Positions 21,990 to 32,768 of a stretch of 64,000 bases of DNA are shown piece by piece. A program made the position numbers and the translations under genes. The number at the start of each line of letters is the position of its first letter. Within the stretch, counting starts at the first letter, position 1. The stretch is from assembly GCF_027942865.1 (NCBI RefSeq), contig NC_134507.1, positions 33,524,447 to 33,588,446 on the forward strand, read 5' to 3'. A model generated the notes under the pieces. The model did not search any database. It worked only from the letters and a program-made list of their open reading frames with translations, and had not been told where the DNA came from. This DNA comes from Odontesthes bonariensis. Taxonomy: Eukaryota; Chordata; Actinopteri; Atheriniformes; Atherinopsidae.

Positions 21990-23360
21990 TTTTATCATAA
22001 TTGTGTGAGTAACTGAGCAGTTGTAGAAGCAACAAACAGATCAGTTCAGTTTTCTCGTGTTAAACGGTTCAATTCAAAGTACCGTTAGCCTGCTTAGCTG
22101 CCTTTTCCCTCAGTGCAGCCATGACGTTTGGACTAAAATCCGTTCACACATCTGATTCCAACACAACAGACATTTGAAAGAGTTTCACAGCTTGAAGTTG
22201 AGCCTCGTGCCCTTTTAGTGTTGGAACAGCCTTAACTTTCAGCTTCAGTCATAAGCATCATACAGCTGTCTGGGAAGTACAGGGAACAACTCCAAACCTT
22301 TTTCAGACTGCGTTAAAGATTTCTGGGTCTTTGGGGAAGATGATAAGGGTCAACTTTCCCTCGTAACCAAACACACATTTTCTTCAAAAATATCAGTGTA
22401 GCAAGAACAGGAAAAGCATGAGAAAAGTTAACATCTGACCTTTAATGAAATGGAGAACAATGAAATACAGACGAGTGTAAAGCTCGACTTCACATCAAAC
22501 TGTGTGAATACGTTGGTGCGTCTTTAGACTACCTAACTGAGTGAAAGCTGCCCCACACTGACCACAGCTGAAAGGCTTCTCTCCTGTGTGTATACGTTGG
22601 TGTCTCTTTAGATTACCTAATCCGGTGAAAGCTGCCCCACACTGACCACAGCTGAATGGCTTCTCTCCTGTGTGACTACGTTGGTGTGTCTTTAGATCAG
22701 ATAATTGAGTGAAAGCTGCCCCACACTGACCACAGCTGTATGGCTTCTCTCCTGTGTGAATACGTTGGTGTGTCTTTAGATTACCTAATGTAGTGAAAGC
22801 TGCCCCACACTGACCACAGCTGAATGGCTTCTCTCCTGAGTGAATACGTTGGTGTGTCTTTAGATCAGATAATCTAGTGAAAGCTGCCCCACACTGACCA
22901 CAGCTGTATGGCTTCTCTCCTGTGTGACTACGTTGGTGTGTCTTTAGATCAGATAATTGAGTGAAAGCTGCCCCACATTGACCACAGCTGTATGGCTTCT
23001 CTCCTGTATGAAGCCTCCGATGATACCTCAGATTTGATCGTTTGATAACTTTCCCACAGTCCTTACAGCAGTGCCATCTGGATCCCTCTTGGGCTCCATG
23101 TTTCTGCAATGACAGAGAGGAAGAAGACTTAGATCCTTTTGAAGTTCACACAAAAGATTTATCTAAGCTAACCTACGCTAACCAACATATTCTAACTGGA
23201 CCTGGACAGGCCGAGCCACACAGGTCTCAATATCTCATATCAAACGTGAACGCTGAGGGTGCGTTTATAAGTGCCCTCAGCTATCAGCACTGTGCTCTGA
23301 TGTGTTCTGCACACGTTCAGCTTTTTAAGCAGTAAACTCTTGCTTTTTGTTTTATTAATC
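21990..23360 (-). repeat. Inverted duplication arm 1 (partner 40310-41850)
   Basis: The whole interval, which includes a zinc-finger exon, about 500 bp of 3' flank and about 230 bp of upstream intron, matches 40310-41850 in opposite orientation. Landmarks shared by both arms include ACCCTTATCATCTTCCCC, GGCAGCTAAGCAGGCTAACG and AGTTAGAATATGTTGGTTAG. Similarity stops upstream of the intron piece, so exon 2 of the plus-strand gene is not included. Confidence 0.9.
22495..23103 (-). CDS. C2H2 zinc-finger terminal exon (7 fingers), inverted copy
   Basis: The exon opens after a TCATTGCAG acceptor at 23104 and runs 202 codons to a stop at 22495. It begins [19 protein letters not shown] and then has seven Cys2-His2 fingers joined by TGEKP linkers, each built on CGQCGAAFT-x-L-xx-LK. 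The predicted role is sequence-specific DNA binding in the nucleus. Helix positions -1, 2/3 and 6 vary between fingers (Q/R/T/G; SD/GN/GS; T/R) while the framework is nearly constant. No N-terminal exon was found upstream, unlike the plus-strand copy, which has an in-phase partner at 35794-36369. This copy may therefore be a partial gene, may use a different first exon near 23400-23640, or may be an orphan duplicate. The frame is undamaged, so duplication was recent or selection persists. Confidence 0.75.
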   Translation of the reverse strand, partial: KHGAQEGSRWHCCKDCGKVIKRSNLRYHRRLHTGEKPYSCGQCGAAFTQLSDLKTHQRSHTGEKPYSCGQCGAAFTRLSDLKTHQRIHSGEKPFSCGQCGAAFTTLGNLKTHQRIHTGEKPYSCGQCGAAFTQLSDLKTHQRSHTGEKPFSCGQCGAAFTGLGNLKRHQRIHTGEKPFSCGQCGAAFTQLGSLKTHQRIHTV

Positions 23361-24393
23361 TTCCGTGGACTTAAGTTCACTTCATCAGAGAAGCAACGGA
23401 CCAACTCTGACACTCGGAGGATTCGATCATCTAACCACAGTCCTCAGCACCATCGTTCCCGTTTCCCGGTGAAAAGAAGCAACTGAGAAGTCCGCTAAAG
23501 TCAGCCACCACAACCAGGAAGGCCCAGAGAGCGGAAGAGAAATCCCCTCGGACCCCCGTGGCCGCTGCCGTGTTCCGAGCTGACTAAGCAGAACTTCAGC
23601 ACAGTAAGACCGACCCGTTTTCACCTTAAAGTGGGTTTGATGGATGTCTCGAGGCTTTCACAGAATGATAAATTAATCCGAAATGTCAGTATTCAGCGTC
23701 AAATAGTCAGCCAACCTATTTGAATACATCCAGTATCTCTCCATTCCCCATATTTTATTTTCCATTCACTAAGTGTTTTATATAATCACCCATATTCCAT
23801 GCATCTCCTGTTTGTTTAAAGGTTCATGTCTAAGATCATATCATTGTAATAAACAGTTCATATATCTATATATATGTTATAATCACAGATTGTGTCGTAT
23901 GCTACCTTTTCGTAATGTCTGTCCAACCAAACGAGAACTTTCACAAAAGTAGCGAGATATGAGACTTATTATTAATTGATTATTAATTGATTATTAAATT
24001 GATTATTAAGTTAACATACCAGGATCGTAAGATTTTAACAGTCGTCCTCCCTAAACTGTAACTTAAAGCAAGTTAAAATATCAGCGAGGTGGTGCCCTAA
24101 ATTCGAGGTTTAAGGTTTATTTGAGACAGTGAGAACGTCTTATAAATCCTTATATTTGATTCATATATAAATGCCCAATAACGCTACAACCGTTATATCC
24201 CTACCTGACAGGCAGCGTACCTTTTGTGATGGATACTCCCACAGGAGTCTATTTGGTGTTGCTAATGTTTAGATTTTATGATAGATAGGCTACATCTGTA
24301 TATTTTTGGAGTTCATAAATTGCACAGAATGTATTATACACTTGCTTATGGGGGGAGGTATAAATGGTAACCTCTTCAATTCCTCTTTGGCAG
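23361..24393. other. Upstream flank of the zinc-finger copy; no supported gene
   Basis: A CpG- and GC-rich patch at about 23440-23600 could be a first exon or promoter for the minus-strand zinc-finger exon, but I saw no clear donor. The rest is AT-rich, with a TTATTAATTGA-type simple repeat at about 23967-24010. Confidence 0.3.
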
Positions 24394-25205
24394 GACGTGA
24401 TGGTGGGCAGGCATATTCTGGGCAGGCATATTCTGGACCGACTGCAGTCCAGGTTGGAGCAGGCATTGCAGCGACTGCCCTTGGACCTGGACTATCTCGA
24501 GTTCATATGCATGAGTGAAATGACTCTGATTATGTCACTCTCTGCTCACGTAGACTTCACACAGGAGGTAAGTTAAATGGTGTTTGTGCGATGTGGCTTG
24601 GTTATTCTGCAGGGTTCCTAGGTTTTGATAAAACCTGTAATAGTCATGGAAAGCCCCCAGGTTGGTCTAATATTTACAGCCAATTCAGACATTTATGTAT
24701 CTTGTTCACATGTTCCAATCAGTCCACAGACATAAGTTAAATGCCAAAGATAAAAAAAAAAACTATTGTATTCTTGGATTTAATGTTACACCACTTTGAT
24801 AAATAAGGTCCACTGACTCCAGTGACAAATGAAAATGTTCTTCTTTCTTTCTTTTAGGTATTTGAAGGTCTTCTCCAGCTGCACACCCTCATCAGCACTG
24901 AATTAGATGGGAGAAGAAAAGCAGTTGTAGTGGACAGGACTGCTGGAGAAAGGAGGTGTCCAAAGTTGGTTATTTCCAAAGACCACCTCCAGCATTTGAT
25001 TGAAATCGACCTGTCTGTCCCCTGTATTTCCAAACTGCTGGGTGTATCAGTGAGCACACTCAAACGCAGAATGCGACAGTGGGGCCTCTCAAAAAGGGAA
25101 GGCTACAGTAAAATGACAGATGATGAACTTGACAGCTTGGTCTCTGCCATCAAGCAAGACTCCCCGAATTTGGGTTGGTGCTTTTTACAGAAAGATTTTC
25201 TTTGA
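24394..25205 (+). pseudogene. Integrase-type transposon or derived gene, first two exons
   Basis: Exon 24394-24567 (58 codons, AG acceptor and GTAAGT donor) and exon 24858 onward join in phase 0. The first encodes a helical region with LEQALQRLPLDLDYLEFICM. The second encodes LIEIDLSVPCISKLLGVSVS, TLKRRMRQWGLSKREGYSKM and DELDSLVSAIKQDSPNLGW, a helix-turn-helix region. This layout is seen in fish proteins that carry a downstream integrase (rve) core. That core is absent, and the frame closes at about 25203. It is either 3'-truncated or continues through an intron I could not resolve. Assignment to an eukaryotic IS3-like or Ginger-like group is tentative. Confidence 0.5.
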
Positions 25206-25519
25206 ATCATCATGATCATGCACTTGTCCATAGCATTAAAAAAATGTGTGCCATAATAGTAACTTTTGAAATGACAGGGTTTTCCACAAGCGCCAGCTGC
25301 CGGCCATATAGGAAAACAATTAAGTCTAGCCGGCTACTTTAATGACTTATTTTTATTGCCTATAGGCTATAAATATTAGTTTTCGATTTTTAATAAAATT
25401 AAATGTTTTTCTAACAGACTAACAATAATGCCAAACTGAACCGCACTCCATTAAAGTTGTGATTCGCTCTGCTTACACTGATAATAACCACAAATTACTC
25501 TGATCACCGCCGACTTCAT

Positions 25520-25691
25520 TGCTCACAAGTAAGAAAAACTTTTTGCGGCGTTGTTCTGTGAGTTTTTTCCATTTCTCACCTTTATGGGCAATTACCTTAG
25601 GTACTCGATAGTAACCCTTTCCGTTCTCTCGGTTAGACCGATTGCTACATCCACAAAACTGAGGCATTTTGGGCAAAAAAGTGGCAGGCAA
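25520..25691 (-). pseudogene. THAP zinc-finger exon fragment
   Basis: The minus strand encodes MPQFCGCSNRSNRENGKGYY and RVPKVIAHKGEKWKKL, ending EQRRKKF. This matches the N-terminal part of THAP domains, which occur in P-element-like and other DNA transposases and in derived host genes. A possible GTGAGC donor follows. The rest of the domain is not found, so this is a fragment. Confidence 0.6.
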
Positions 25692-25983
25692 AACAATGTT
25701 TTCAATGGGCTCCAGCTCAGGTTGCCCACCACTTAGGTTCGCGCGCTTAGAAAATATGGAATACAGTATAGATAATATATGGATTTAAAAAATGGTCTAT
25801 GGCATACATTCTCCAGATTTCTGGATTCTACACTGCACGAAAAGAGGGATTTGTGTCACTGTGGACGGCAGTGAACTTCCGCGAATTCACCTAATTTTCG
25901 GACGCACCTGGGCGCTTGCGGGCAGACAAACTTTAAGTTTGTTGAGCGAGAAAATCGTCGGAAACGAACCCGACTCGCGGCGG

Positions 25984-26036
25984 GCTCTCACAGCGGGGTG
26001 CTAATGGCCCAGCGATTAGCACCCCGCTGTGAGAGC
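25984..26036. repeat. Perfect 22-bp inverted repeat (hairpin)
   Basis: Arms 25984-26005 and 26015-26036 are exact reverse complements, separated by nine bases (GGCCCAGCG). Each arm contains CACAGCGGGGTGCTAAT. The hairpin lies in a CpG-rich patch (about 25850-26060) just upstream of CACGTG. Without terminal-repeat partners it is not clearly a transposon end. Confidence 0.85.
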
Positions 26037-26839
26037 GCCTGGACCTCTCACTGGCCTCGCTGGTATTGGACGAAAAAGGCACGTGATTACATAAAAAAGC
26101 TCCTGTAAAGCTGTCCGCCCATTGGCCAATAAGGTTAATATATGCATACTTTATATGGGCATATCATTCAGTAATTATGATTAATAATTGTGATTATGAT
26201 TACTAATATTCCTGGGATGTTTGTGTACTTCATATATTCACGTCATTCTTATAAGCTGCACTATGACTAGGCTAATGCAGGCATGAATGACGTGAATCTA
26301 TTGAGGAAATGAAACAGGAAACTTTTCTTTTTTAAAGCGCTTTTATTGCCACACCACACAATGTACATAGCTTACATTGTAATAAGAACCATATTGATAA
26401 TAAAGAATTGAAAACTATATACACACACTGCTGTAGCCTACAATATACACAATAAGCCTAAACGCCGCCGTTTGGAATCCGCATTCTTCGCATTACTCCG
26501 GTCCCTGCAGAGTCTGCGGAGTTGTCAGACGTCCTCATCCTGGATCAGAAGCTGGCTTCTGGGAGCTGTTGGAATAACCAATAAATAATCCATGCACAGC
26601 ATATTGACAACTTGTCTATAAAGTAACGAAAGTCATATTGACAGCGTATATGTTCTTACTCCCTTTCACTCTTCTGTGGTGAGACTGTGAGTATTTCGGG
26701 TTGGCTTCGAGACGCGCCTGTAGCACAGCACAGGTCCGTCACGCAGCTGAAAAAAAAACAAACAATAGGAATGAATAAAATGACCAGTGCTTAAAAGTGT
26801 CAGTGCCAGCCGTGGTAAAAGTCAGCGCCGCTCACCCTC

Positions 26840-27427
26840 GATAGTGTCCCCGTCTGCCTCTCTGAAGTTCGGACTGTTTGCCACCGCCTCCTTCAAGCGA
26901 CTCGTTACATCCATATTGTGAGGTGACCGTAGCCTGTAAAAACAATAGTCCTACGGTTAATAAAAAAAACTGCATTGACGTAACGTAACATCGGGTCCAA
27001 CTCAACTAGATATTGGGAGAACATTCACTTATTCTTACCCTTGACCTGGATTATAATGCCACGGTGAGTTATGCAGGCGGCGAACTGCTTCCTATAAATT
27101 GAAAACACGAAATTCATTTTTTTAAATAAAGCAACTCACACTGGTTTTCACGTGATGGACACAATTAAGTTGAGTTTAGCCTAAAGCCACAGTCAATAAC
27201 CTACTCTTACCGCGATTTTCGGATTCTGTATCCGCCTTCTCTTGGGGGTGCGCTCTTCAACTTCTCTGGAATGTAACTTCAGTCTGTTCTCGACAGCCAT
27301 CTTGCCTCCAACCTAGCGAATCTCTGGTCGATTCCCTCCAGAACCCTCTCCACGACCGTATCCACAGTGCTGGCCACCATACGAGACATCCCGGTCATAG
27401 CATTCAACAGGACTTTCATTTTATCTG
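26840..27427 (-). pseudogene. Unrecognised multi-exon gene fragment, minus strand
   Basis: Three pieces have acceptor and donor signals: about 27427-27211, 27091-27042 and 26937-26841. The first encodes LLNAMTGMSRMVASTVDTVV and ERVLEGIDQRFARLEARWL, a helical region, then a stop; an overlapping frame reads MAVENRLKLHSREVEERTP to a GTAAGAG donor. The second reads EAVRRLHNSPWHYNPGQG and the third HNMDVTSRLKEAVANSPNF. A further frame at about 26734-26650 reads ARLEANPKYSQSHHRRVKGS, but its phase does not fit the donor. The exons resemble a fish gene or transposon-linked protein I cannot name. Confidence 0.4.
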
Positions 27428-27429
27428 CC

Positions 27430-27530
27430 TGTAAGCAAGTGAGTAAGTAAGTTTAATATACAGCACATTTAAAATCAGCGAGAACTGTCCCAAGTGCTGT
27501 ACAGTGTCAACAAGACTAAAATTAAACAAT
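27430..27530 (-). mobile_element. LINE/SINE 3'-tail fragment
   Basis: The minus strand reads GTACAGCACTTGGGACAG, a short AT-rich part ending in TGTATATTAAACTTACTTAC and a simple tail. This follows the pattern of L2-type tails in fish. No coding part is attached. Confidence 0.4.
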
Positions 27531-27890
27531 CAAATGGTCATGTGCAAGTAGAAAAAAACACACAAACCTGTAGACCCGCAGAGAGTTGCTGGGGAGTTGA
27601 AAGCTAGTCGTCTTCCAGCCCATTGTATTCCACAAACCAGGGCAGTTTTCACAGCACGGGACTCTGTCTGCCTTTCTGCCGCCAGATCTGCTCCTTAAAC
27701 TTTTTGTTTACACTGCACGACACAATGTTTCTCATACGTGATTGAACGAGAGCTTATGCGAGCCGTTAAGCTCCATCAATCATATGCGTATACGTCATTA
27801 CACGGAATACTCGCGAGACAACCTCCCATCCTTTTGCTATTTAATGTTGTCTGACCACAGCTGGCAATTTGCACTGTTTTGACACAAAAA

Positions 27891-28215
27891 TGGACTCTGC
27901 AAGGACAAAGAAAAGACCTCGGCGATATTGTGACCATTGTGACACCGAATTAAGCCATACACAATAAAACACTGAGCGCACTACTGCACATTATGTATAC
28001 AGGCCAGATTTCTATATTTTTATTTCTATTTTATTTAAGAAACATTTTTAGAATATTGCTGTAGCATGCTTATTTTATCTTTATCTTATCTTTATTATTA
28101 TACATTTGGACATCCAGTGCGGGCAACAAAGAAAATAATTTCTTTGTTCAGGGAAACACGTTTCTAACTGCACATATGACAATAAACCTTTGAAACCTTG
28201 AATCCTTGAATTTTG
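27891..28215 (+). mobile_element. Short Cys-rich start exon relic plus LINE-type tail
   Basis: An ATG at about 27891 opens MDSARTKKRPRRYCDHCDTE and stops after 25 codons. The Cys-x2-Cys start resembles the first exon of fish proteins linked to large DNA transposons, but this is weak. Downstream, GCACATATGACAATAAACC with CTTTGAA repeats (28160-28215) is a common 3' tail in fish genomes. Confidence 0.3.
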
Positions 28216-28919
28216 CCCACAAAAAGCGGTTAGAAAAGAGGTGTTTGGGAGAAAAAAAACAGATATGCATCACCTGTCACCAGCAGACAGCGTGCACCTC
28301 TTCTTTTTCAAGACAACACAGCAACAAACTTGGCTGGAGTTGGAGGTGATGAACGTGTAGAAACAGGCCTGCCCACCCCCCACCTCACCCCACCCCACTT
28401 GAAAATGACTGTGGCAGCTCCTGACCTGATCACTGGCATTTACATATTAAAGGCTCTCCTAAGTAGGGGAGGGGATGGGGGCATGGGGGAGCAGTTGCCA
28501 GGTCAATTTGCGACAATTTGGGCATACACCCACAAATCCCTCTTTTCATGCAGTGCTACTGGTGTAATGGACCACGATGTACAGTAGCTGCATTAAACAA
28601 TTGATACATTTTTATTTTGAAGATATGGTGTGGTAATGTTTGGTGGAATAGATGGCTTTTCAAGAAAGGTCAGTGTCCCCATGGAGATTAAAGTGTGTGA
28701 TATAATATTCAATGTAATTTCCTTAAAGCTATACTTACCTTTCTGGCATTTTTACACTTTTCTTTTGTAATCTTAAAATGCTCCTAATAAGCTTATGGCA
28801 CACTAAAATGTAAAAGCAATCCACCATATGTTCAATTCTCATATATTTCTGATAGAAGTCTGACCAATCATTTTATTCGGACCGATTAAATGATTTGCAG
28901 AGCTTCCTGCCTGTCATCC
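28216..28919. other. No supported gene
   Basis: C-rich and G-rich tracts occur near 28370-28400 and 28465-28490. No splice-supported exon or known motif was found. Confidence 0.3.
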
Positions 28920-28927
28920 GTCCCCAC

Positions 28928-29681
28928 CAGTGATGCGCGGGCTGACCCAAAGCCAGCGGGCGCCTGCAGGCATCCGCGGTCACCCGCAGTTGCGGGTCAT
29001 AAAAAAATATTTTTAATGATGTTCGGGTTGCAATCGGTCGGGTCGTTTTGTCGTTTGAGATAAACATTAAAAAATAACGTGGTAAACGTTTGTAATTCAA
29101 ACAGTAGACACAATGTTCTATTAAATAAATACACTTTATCGGCTGAATAACTTCCGCAGAGATGACGTACGTGGTCAGAAGTACAGTAGGTATGGAGACG
29201 GCAAGAGAGAAGGTCAAGTTGGGAGAGTGGAAGCTCCGCAAACACACACGCAGAAAAAGTAAGGTTTGGGACTCATTCGCCGAGATCATCAAAGATGATG
29301 AGCAAAGTGCAGGCTTTGTCATGTGCACCTCCTGTGAAGTTGCCTATAGCCAATTGTTGTGGGAAGGCTACCTCTATTTTTAGATGCTGAGTGCTAATTT
29401 AACTTGAATGCTGAAGCAGGGAAAGTTTGTCAACATAAACTTACAAGCAATGCCATCTTACAATTTTAACACCTTAAAAATGAATGCAGGTAGGCTATAT
29501 GAGGTCCGTTGTGCGTTGCCAATGACACTAGGATGTTCATTAAGACCATTGGCTACTTTTTTTAAAAGCGGGTCGGGTCAACATTTTTTCAGAAATATTT
29601 CTTGCGGTCTGAGTTAACGGGCGGGTTAGTGCACAAAGCGGTCGGTTGCGGGATGTTTTTTCGTCGACCCGCGCGTCACTG
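28928..29681 (+). mobile_element. Non-autonomous hAT element with BED-finger relic
   Basis: The ends CAGTGATGCGCGGG and CCCGCGCGTCACTG are inverted repeats, flanked by the exact 8-bp duplication GTCCCCAC (28920-28927 and 29682-29689). A plus-strand frame at 29162-29383 encodes RKSKVWDSFAEIIKDDEQSA then FVMCTSCEVAYS. This is the start of a BED zinc finger, the N-terminal DNA-binding part of hAT transposases. The remaining transposase is deleted, leaving a 754-bp passenger. Confidence 0.9.
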
Positions 29682-29689
29682 GTCCCCAC

Positions 29690-30039
29690 GTCCCTCCCCG
29701 TTTCACTCCCTCTGCTCATGGTGTGTTCAAGTTGTACTCGGGAGCCGGGTACACGCAAACTACAAAGCAGGCCGTGCTAACATTAGCCTGGTAGATCACA
29801 AGTTGTTTATATTCGGACAAGGCGAGCGCAAGAATAGCTTTGGTGGACGCGGTAACTGGAACGCTGATAACTCGGCTGTGACGTCATTCCCAGCTTCCCA
29901 ACATTTCATTCATTTATTGTTTTTATAAATTATTGTATTTAATGTTTAATAATGTAATTCTGTGGTGTTTATGTTTTCCAAATCCTCACAAAGATCATGT
30001 ACCTACATGCTGCCAATAACAATGAGCATACATGAATAA
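29690..30039. other. No supported gene
   Basis: The stretch 29730-29900 is locally CpG-rich with a CGGGAGCCGGGTACACG-type sequence, possibly an older DNA-transposon end. No mate was seen. Confidence 0.25.
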
Positions 30040-30561
30040 AGTACTAGTGATTCAGACTTGAGTAGAAGTACAAGTACTCTATCAAAAAAGTGACTTGAGT
30101 AGAAGTAGAAGTGCTCTTTAAAAACCGTACTTAAGTGGAAGTACTAAAGTCTTAAACATGTTTTGTATTTAAGTATTGCAAGTAGTTTATTTTTAAAATT
30201 ACTTCTCAGAACTGAAAGTAAAAGTATTGTGTAGTTATTAAAGAAATCAGTCGAAAGTTTGAAAATCAAATTGTTTATATTATTCAAAATGTTTGGCTGT
30301 AACAGCAGTACAGCGGAATGTACAAGAGCACCTTGAAACACTGGGCTTAACTCTTTGTGAACAAACAGATCAAGCATGTCCCCTCTCCATTTAAAGCATC
30401 CCTCCCCTCTCTTTCCTGCTTGTGCTTTTTTTTCTCTACAACTTTTCCCCTTCTTAAACTGTGTGTATGCTTGTGTGTCTCTCTGTGTGTGTTTTTATAT
30501 GTATGTTTGCGTGTTTGTATGCGTGCGGGTGTGTTTGTGCATGAATGAGTGTACGTTTTTA

Positions 30562-30598
<37 letters not shown>

Positions 30599-30785
30599 AT
30601 AATAACGAGTAACGATGCAGCACATAAAAAATGTATCGGAGTAAAAGTACTAAACTCATTGAAAATATGTACTGAAGTAAAAGTGGAAGTAGGAGAAAAA
30701 AATAATACTCCAGTAGAGTACAGATACAGCATTTTAGTACTTAAGTAGAGTAGTGAAGTAGTTCTACTTCGTTACTATACATCTC
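30040..30785. repeat. Fish interspersed repeat of the ACTTGAGTAGAAGTA family, with GT microsatellite
   Basis: Both ends are built of short words such as ACTTGAGTAGAAGTACAAGT and TACTTAAGTAGAGTAGTGAA, typical of a common non-autonomous DNA repeat in teleosts that ends CATCTCTG. A pyrimidine/GT-rich middle with a pure GT run (about 30566-30595) is inserted or expanded. I could not define exact ends or a target duplication. Confidence 0.55.
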
Positions 30786-31694
30786 TGACAACAAGGCATC
30801 AACAACCCAAGATTTCTTCCTTCAGGCTGTAGAGACACATGGTTTTCCATCCAGGTAACATGCTATGTCTTGTTTTCAGGTTGCTCTTTATGTTTAGATT
30901 AGATTTTTTGAAATTTTAAAAGAAATGTAAAGTTGCCTTTACAAAATTGTTGTCCCACTGACATAATCACAATATTATATGTATGTTTTTACAGTGGTCT
31001 GCTATTCAAGGATGTTTCAGTCTTATAATATAAGCATCTTTATGTATTAATAAAATCTTTTACAACTAGTGTCCCCTCCAGGATGCTCTTGCTCTCTTCT
31101 CCCCCCCCCCTCCCCCCAGTCAGGCCATCCTCCATGATAGGATAGAGAGGACAGCTGATTTTCCTTTGTCTGCCTTTTGTGTTGAAGGAGTGACACAGTT
31201 TTGTCAACTACTAAATTAAGTCTTTATTCCGTCATTGTTTGAAGTCAACCACGGAGAATATTTCTGTTTATGCAAATGAATTCAAACCTTTTGTTGAACC
31301 TGGAAACATATCTGCAAGTGCTCATTATTTAGTGAGTTGTAGACTTCCTCCTCAGAAGACTACCCAGATAGCAAATAGTCATTGAAACGATGTTAAATCA
31401 ACATCCCGCTGTCAACAATAAAGCCATTGAATCAACGTCGAACTCTGATGTTGATTCAACAACATTTTGCTCCCTCCATTATCATTGAAACAACATTGAA
31501 ATCATACCTAGAGATCAACAAGATTTCAATGATATTTCGATTACAATGGATATTGAAACAATGTTGAAATCCCAGCACATCAACAAAACTTCAATGGTAT
31601 TTTAGTAACCTATGCCTATACCACAGGTTTAATCTAAAAAGGTCTAAATTAATATATTAAAAACATTATTATTAGACTATTAACATTAATATCT

Positions 31695-31755
31695 TGTAAA
31701 GCGACCTTGAGTACCATGAAAGGCGCTATATAAAACAAATTTATTATTATTAATC
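31695..31755 (+). mobile_element. LINE 3' tail, L2-type
   Basis: TGTAAAGCGACCTTGAGTAC, then AAAGGCGCTATATAAAACAA and a (TTA)n tail, matches the widespread fish LINE 3' end. It is the same family as 7340-7440 in opposite orientation. Confidence 0.6.
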
Positions 31756-32008
31756 CTGCTATCTACAGCCTGGATGGGCTATGAGCAAAATATAGAAACT
31801 ACAGCAGATTAAGCATGTAGGCTATATCGCCTAGCACAACTAACACCCCATGCATTTTTTAAACAATCAAACAATCGTTTTTATTGCATTTTTCTTTTAA
31901 TGCGCGAGGCTATCTCCTGCAGTGGCCGTCGTCCAGACCCCCCCGCCCGGTCTGGAGCGTAGCGCAGCCACTTCTGCACAGCTTGTGCAAATTCATGTAT
32001 TTGCAGTA

Positions 32009-32768
32009 CAGTGAACCCTCGCTATAACGCGGTTCATCTTTCACGGTCTCGCTGCTTCACGGATTTTCATCGTGCATTGTGTTCTGCATTCTGATTGGCT
32101 AAACAGTCTCTCGCTTCTTCTCTACCTGTGTGTCAATAACGTTGCGGTTTAATATGTACACGTACACGTTCATTACAGTTCTCAAACATAATCGATGGTG
32201 GCATGTCGGCATATATAAATCTTTTTGCCCTGAAGAAAAAAGAGCGACAACAACTACCGATAACGATGTCCTTCTCTCGAAAAAACACACCTGCACCGCG
32301 GGCTTTAGAAGAAAAAAACGCTACAGAGCGGGGTCAGGATGCAGCGGCTCAGTCAGAAGAGCAGTGAAATACACGTGAGACACTATTTGTCCCACTGTAC
32401 TTTGTATTTTTTTTCAAAATCATTTTTCATTTTCTCCCGTTCTAATCCAATGACTCGGGTCGCGGTGAGGCGGCGCTGATCTCCGCAATTTGAAGCCTTC
32501 AGTTCGTATTGATGATGAAAATGATTATTTTACAGTAGGCTACAGTATAGTTATTTGTAAAAAAAAAAAAAAAAAACCTTTATACAGTACTTTTATTTGT
32601 TAAACAAATGCTTGGGCCTGTAAAAAGGTTTTGTTATTTGGTTTCAATGCATTATGCAGTATTTCATTGTAAAAAAATTGTAAAAAAAAAAAGGTTTCTA
32701 CTTCACGGATTTCGCCTATCACGGGTTCTTTTTGGAACGTAACCCCCGCGAAAAACGAGGGTTCACTG
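32009..32768. mobile_element. pogo/Tigger-like miniature element
   Basis: Ends CAGTGAACCCTCGCTATAAC and GCGAAAAACGAGGGTTCACTG form inverted repeats of about 14 perfect bases with further partial match, flanked by TA on both sides, the Tc1/mariner target. The 760-bp interior has no transposase. The CAGTG start with CCTCG is typical of pogo/Tigger ends. Confidence 0.85.

Noticed and set aside
30347-30625. His/Thr-rich and Cys/Val-rich open frames
   Set aside because: They are translations of the GT/CA microsatellite and its degenerate flanks.
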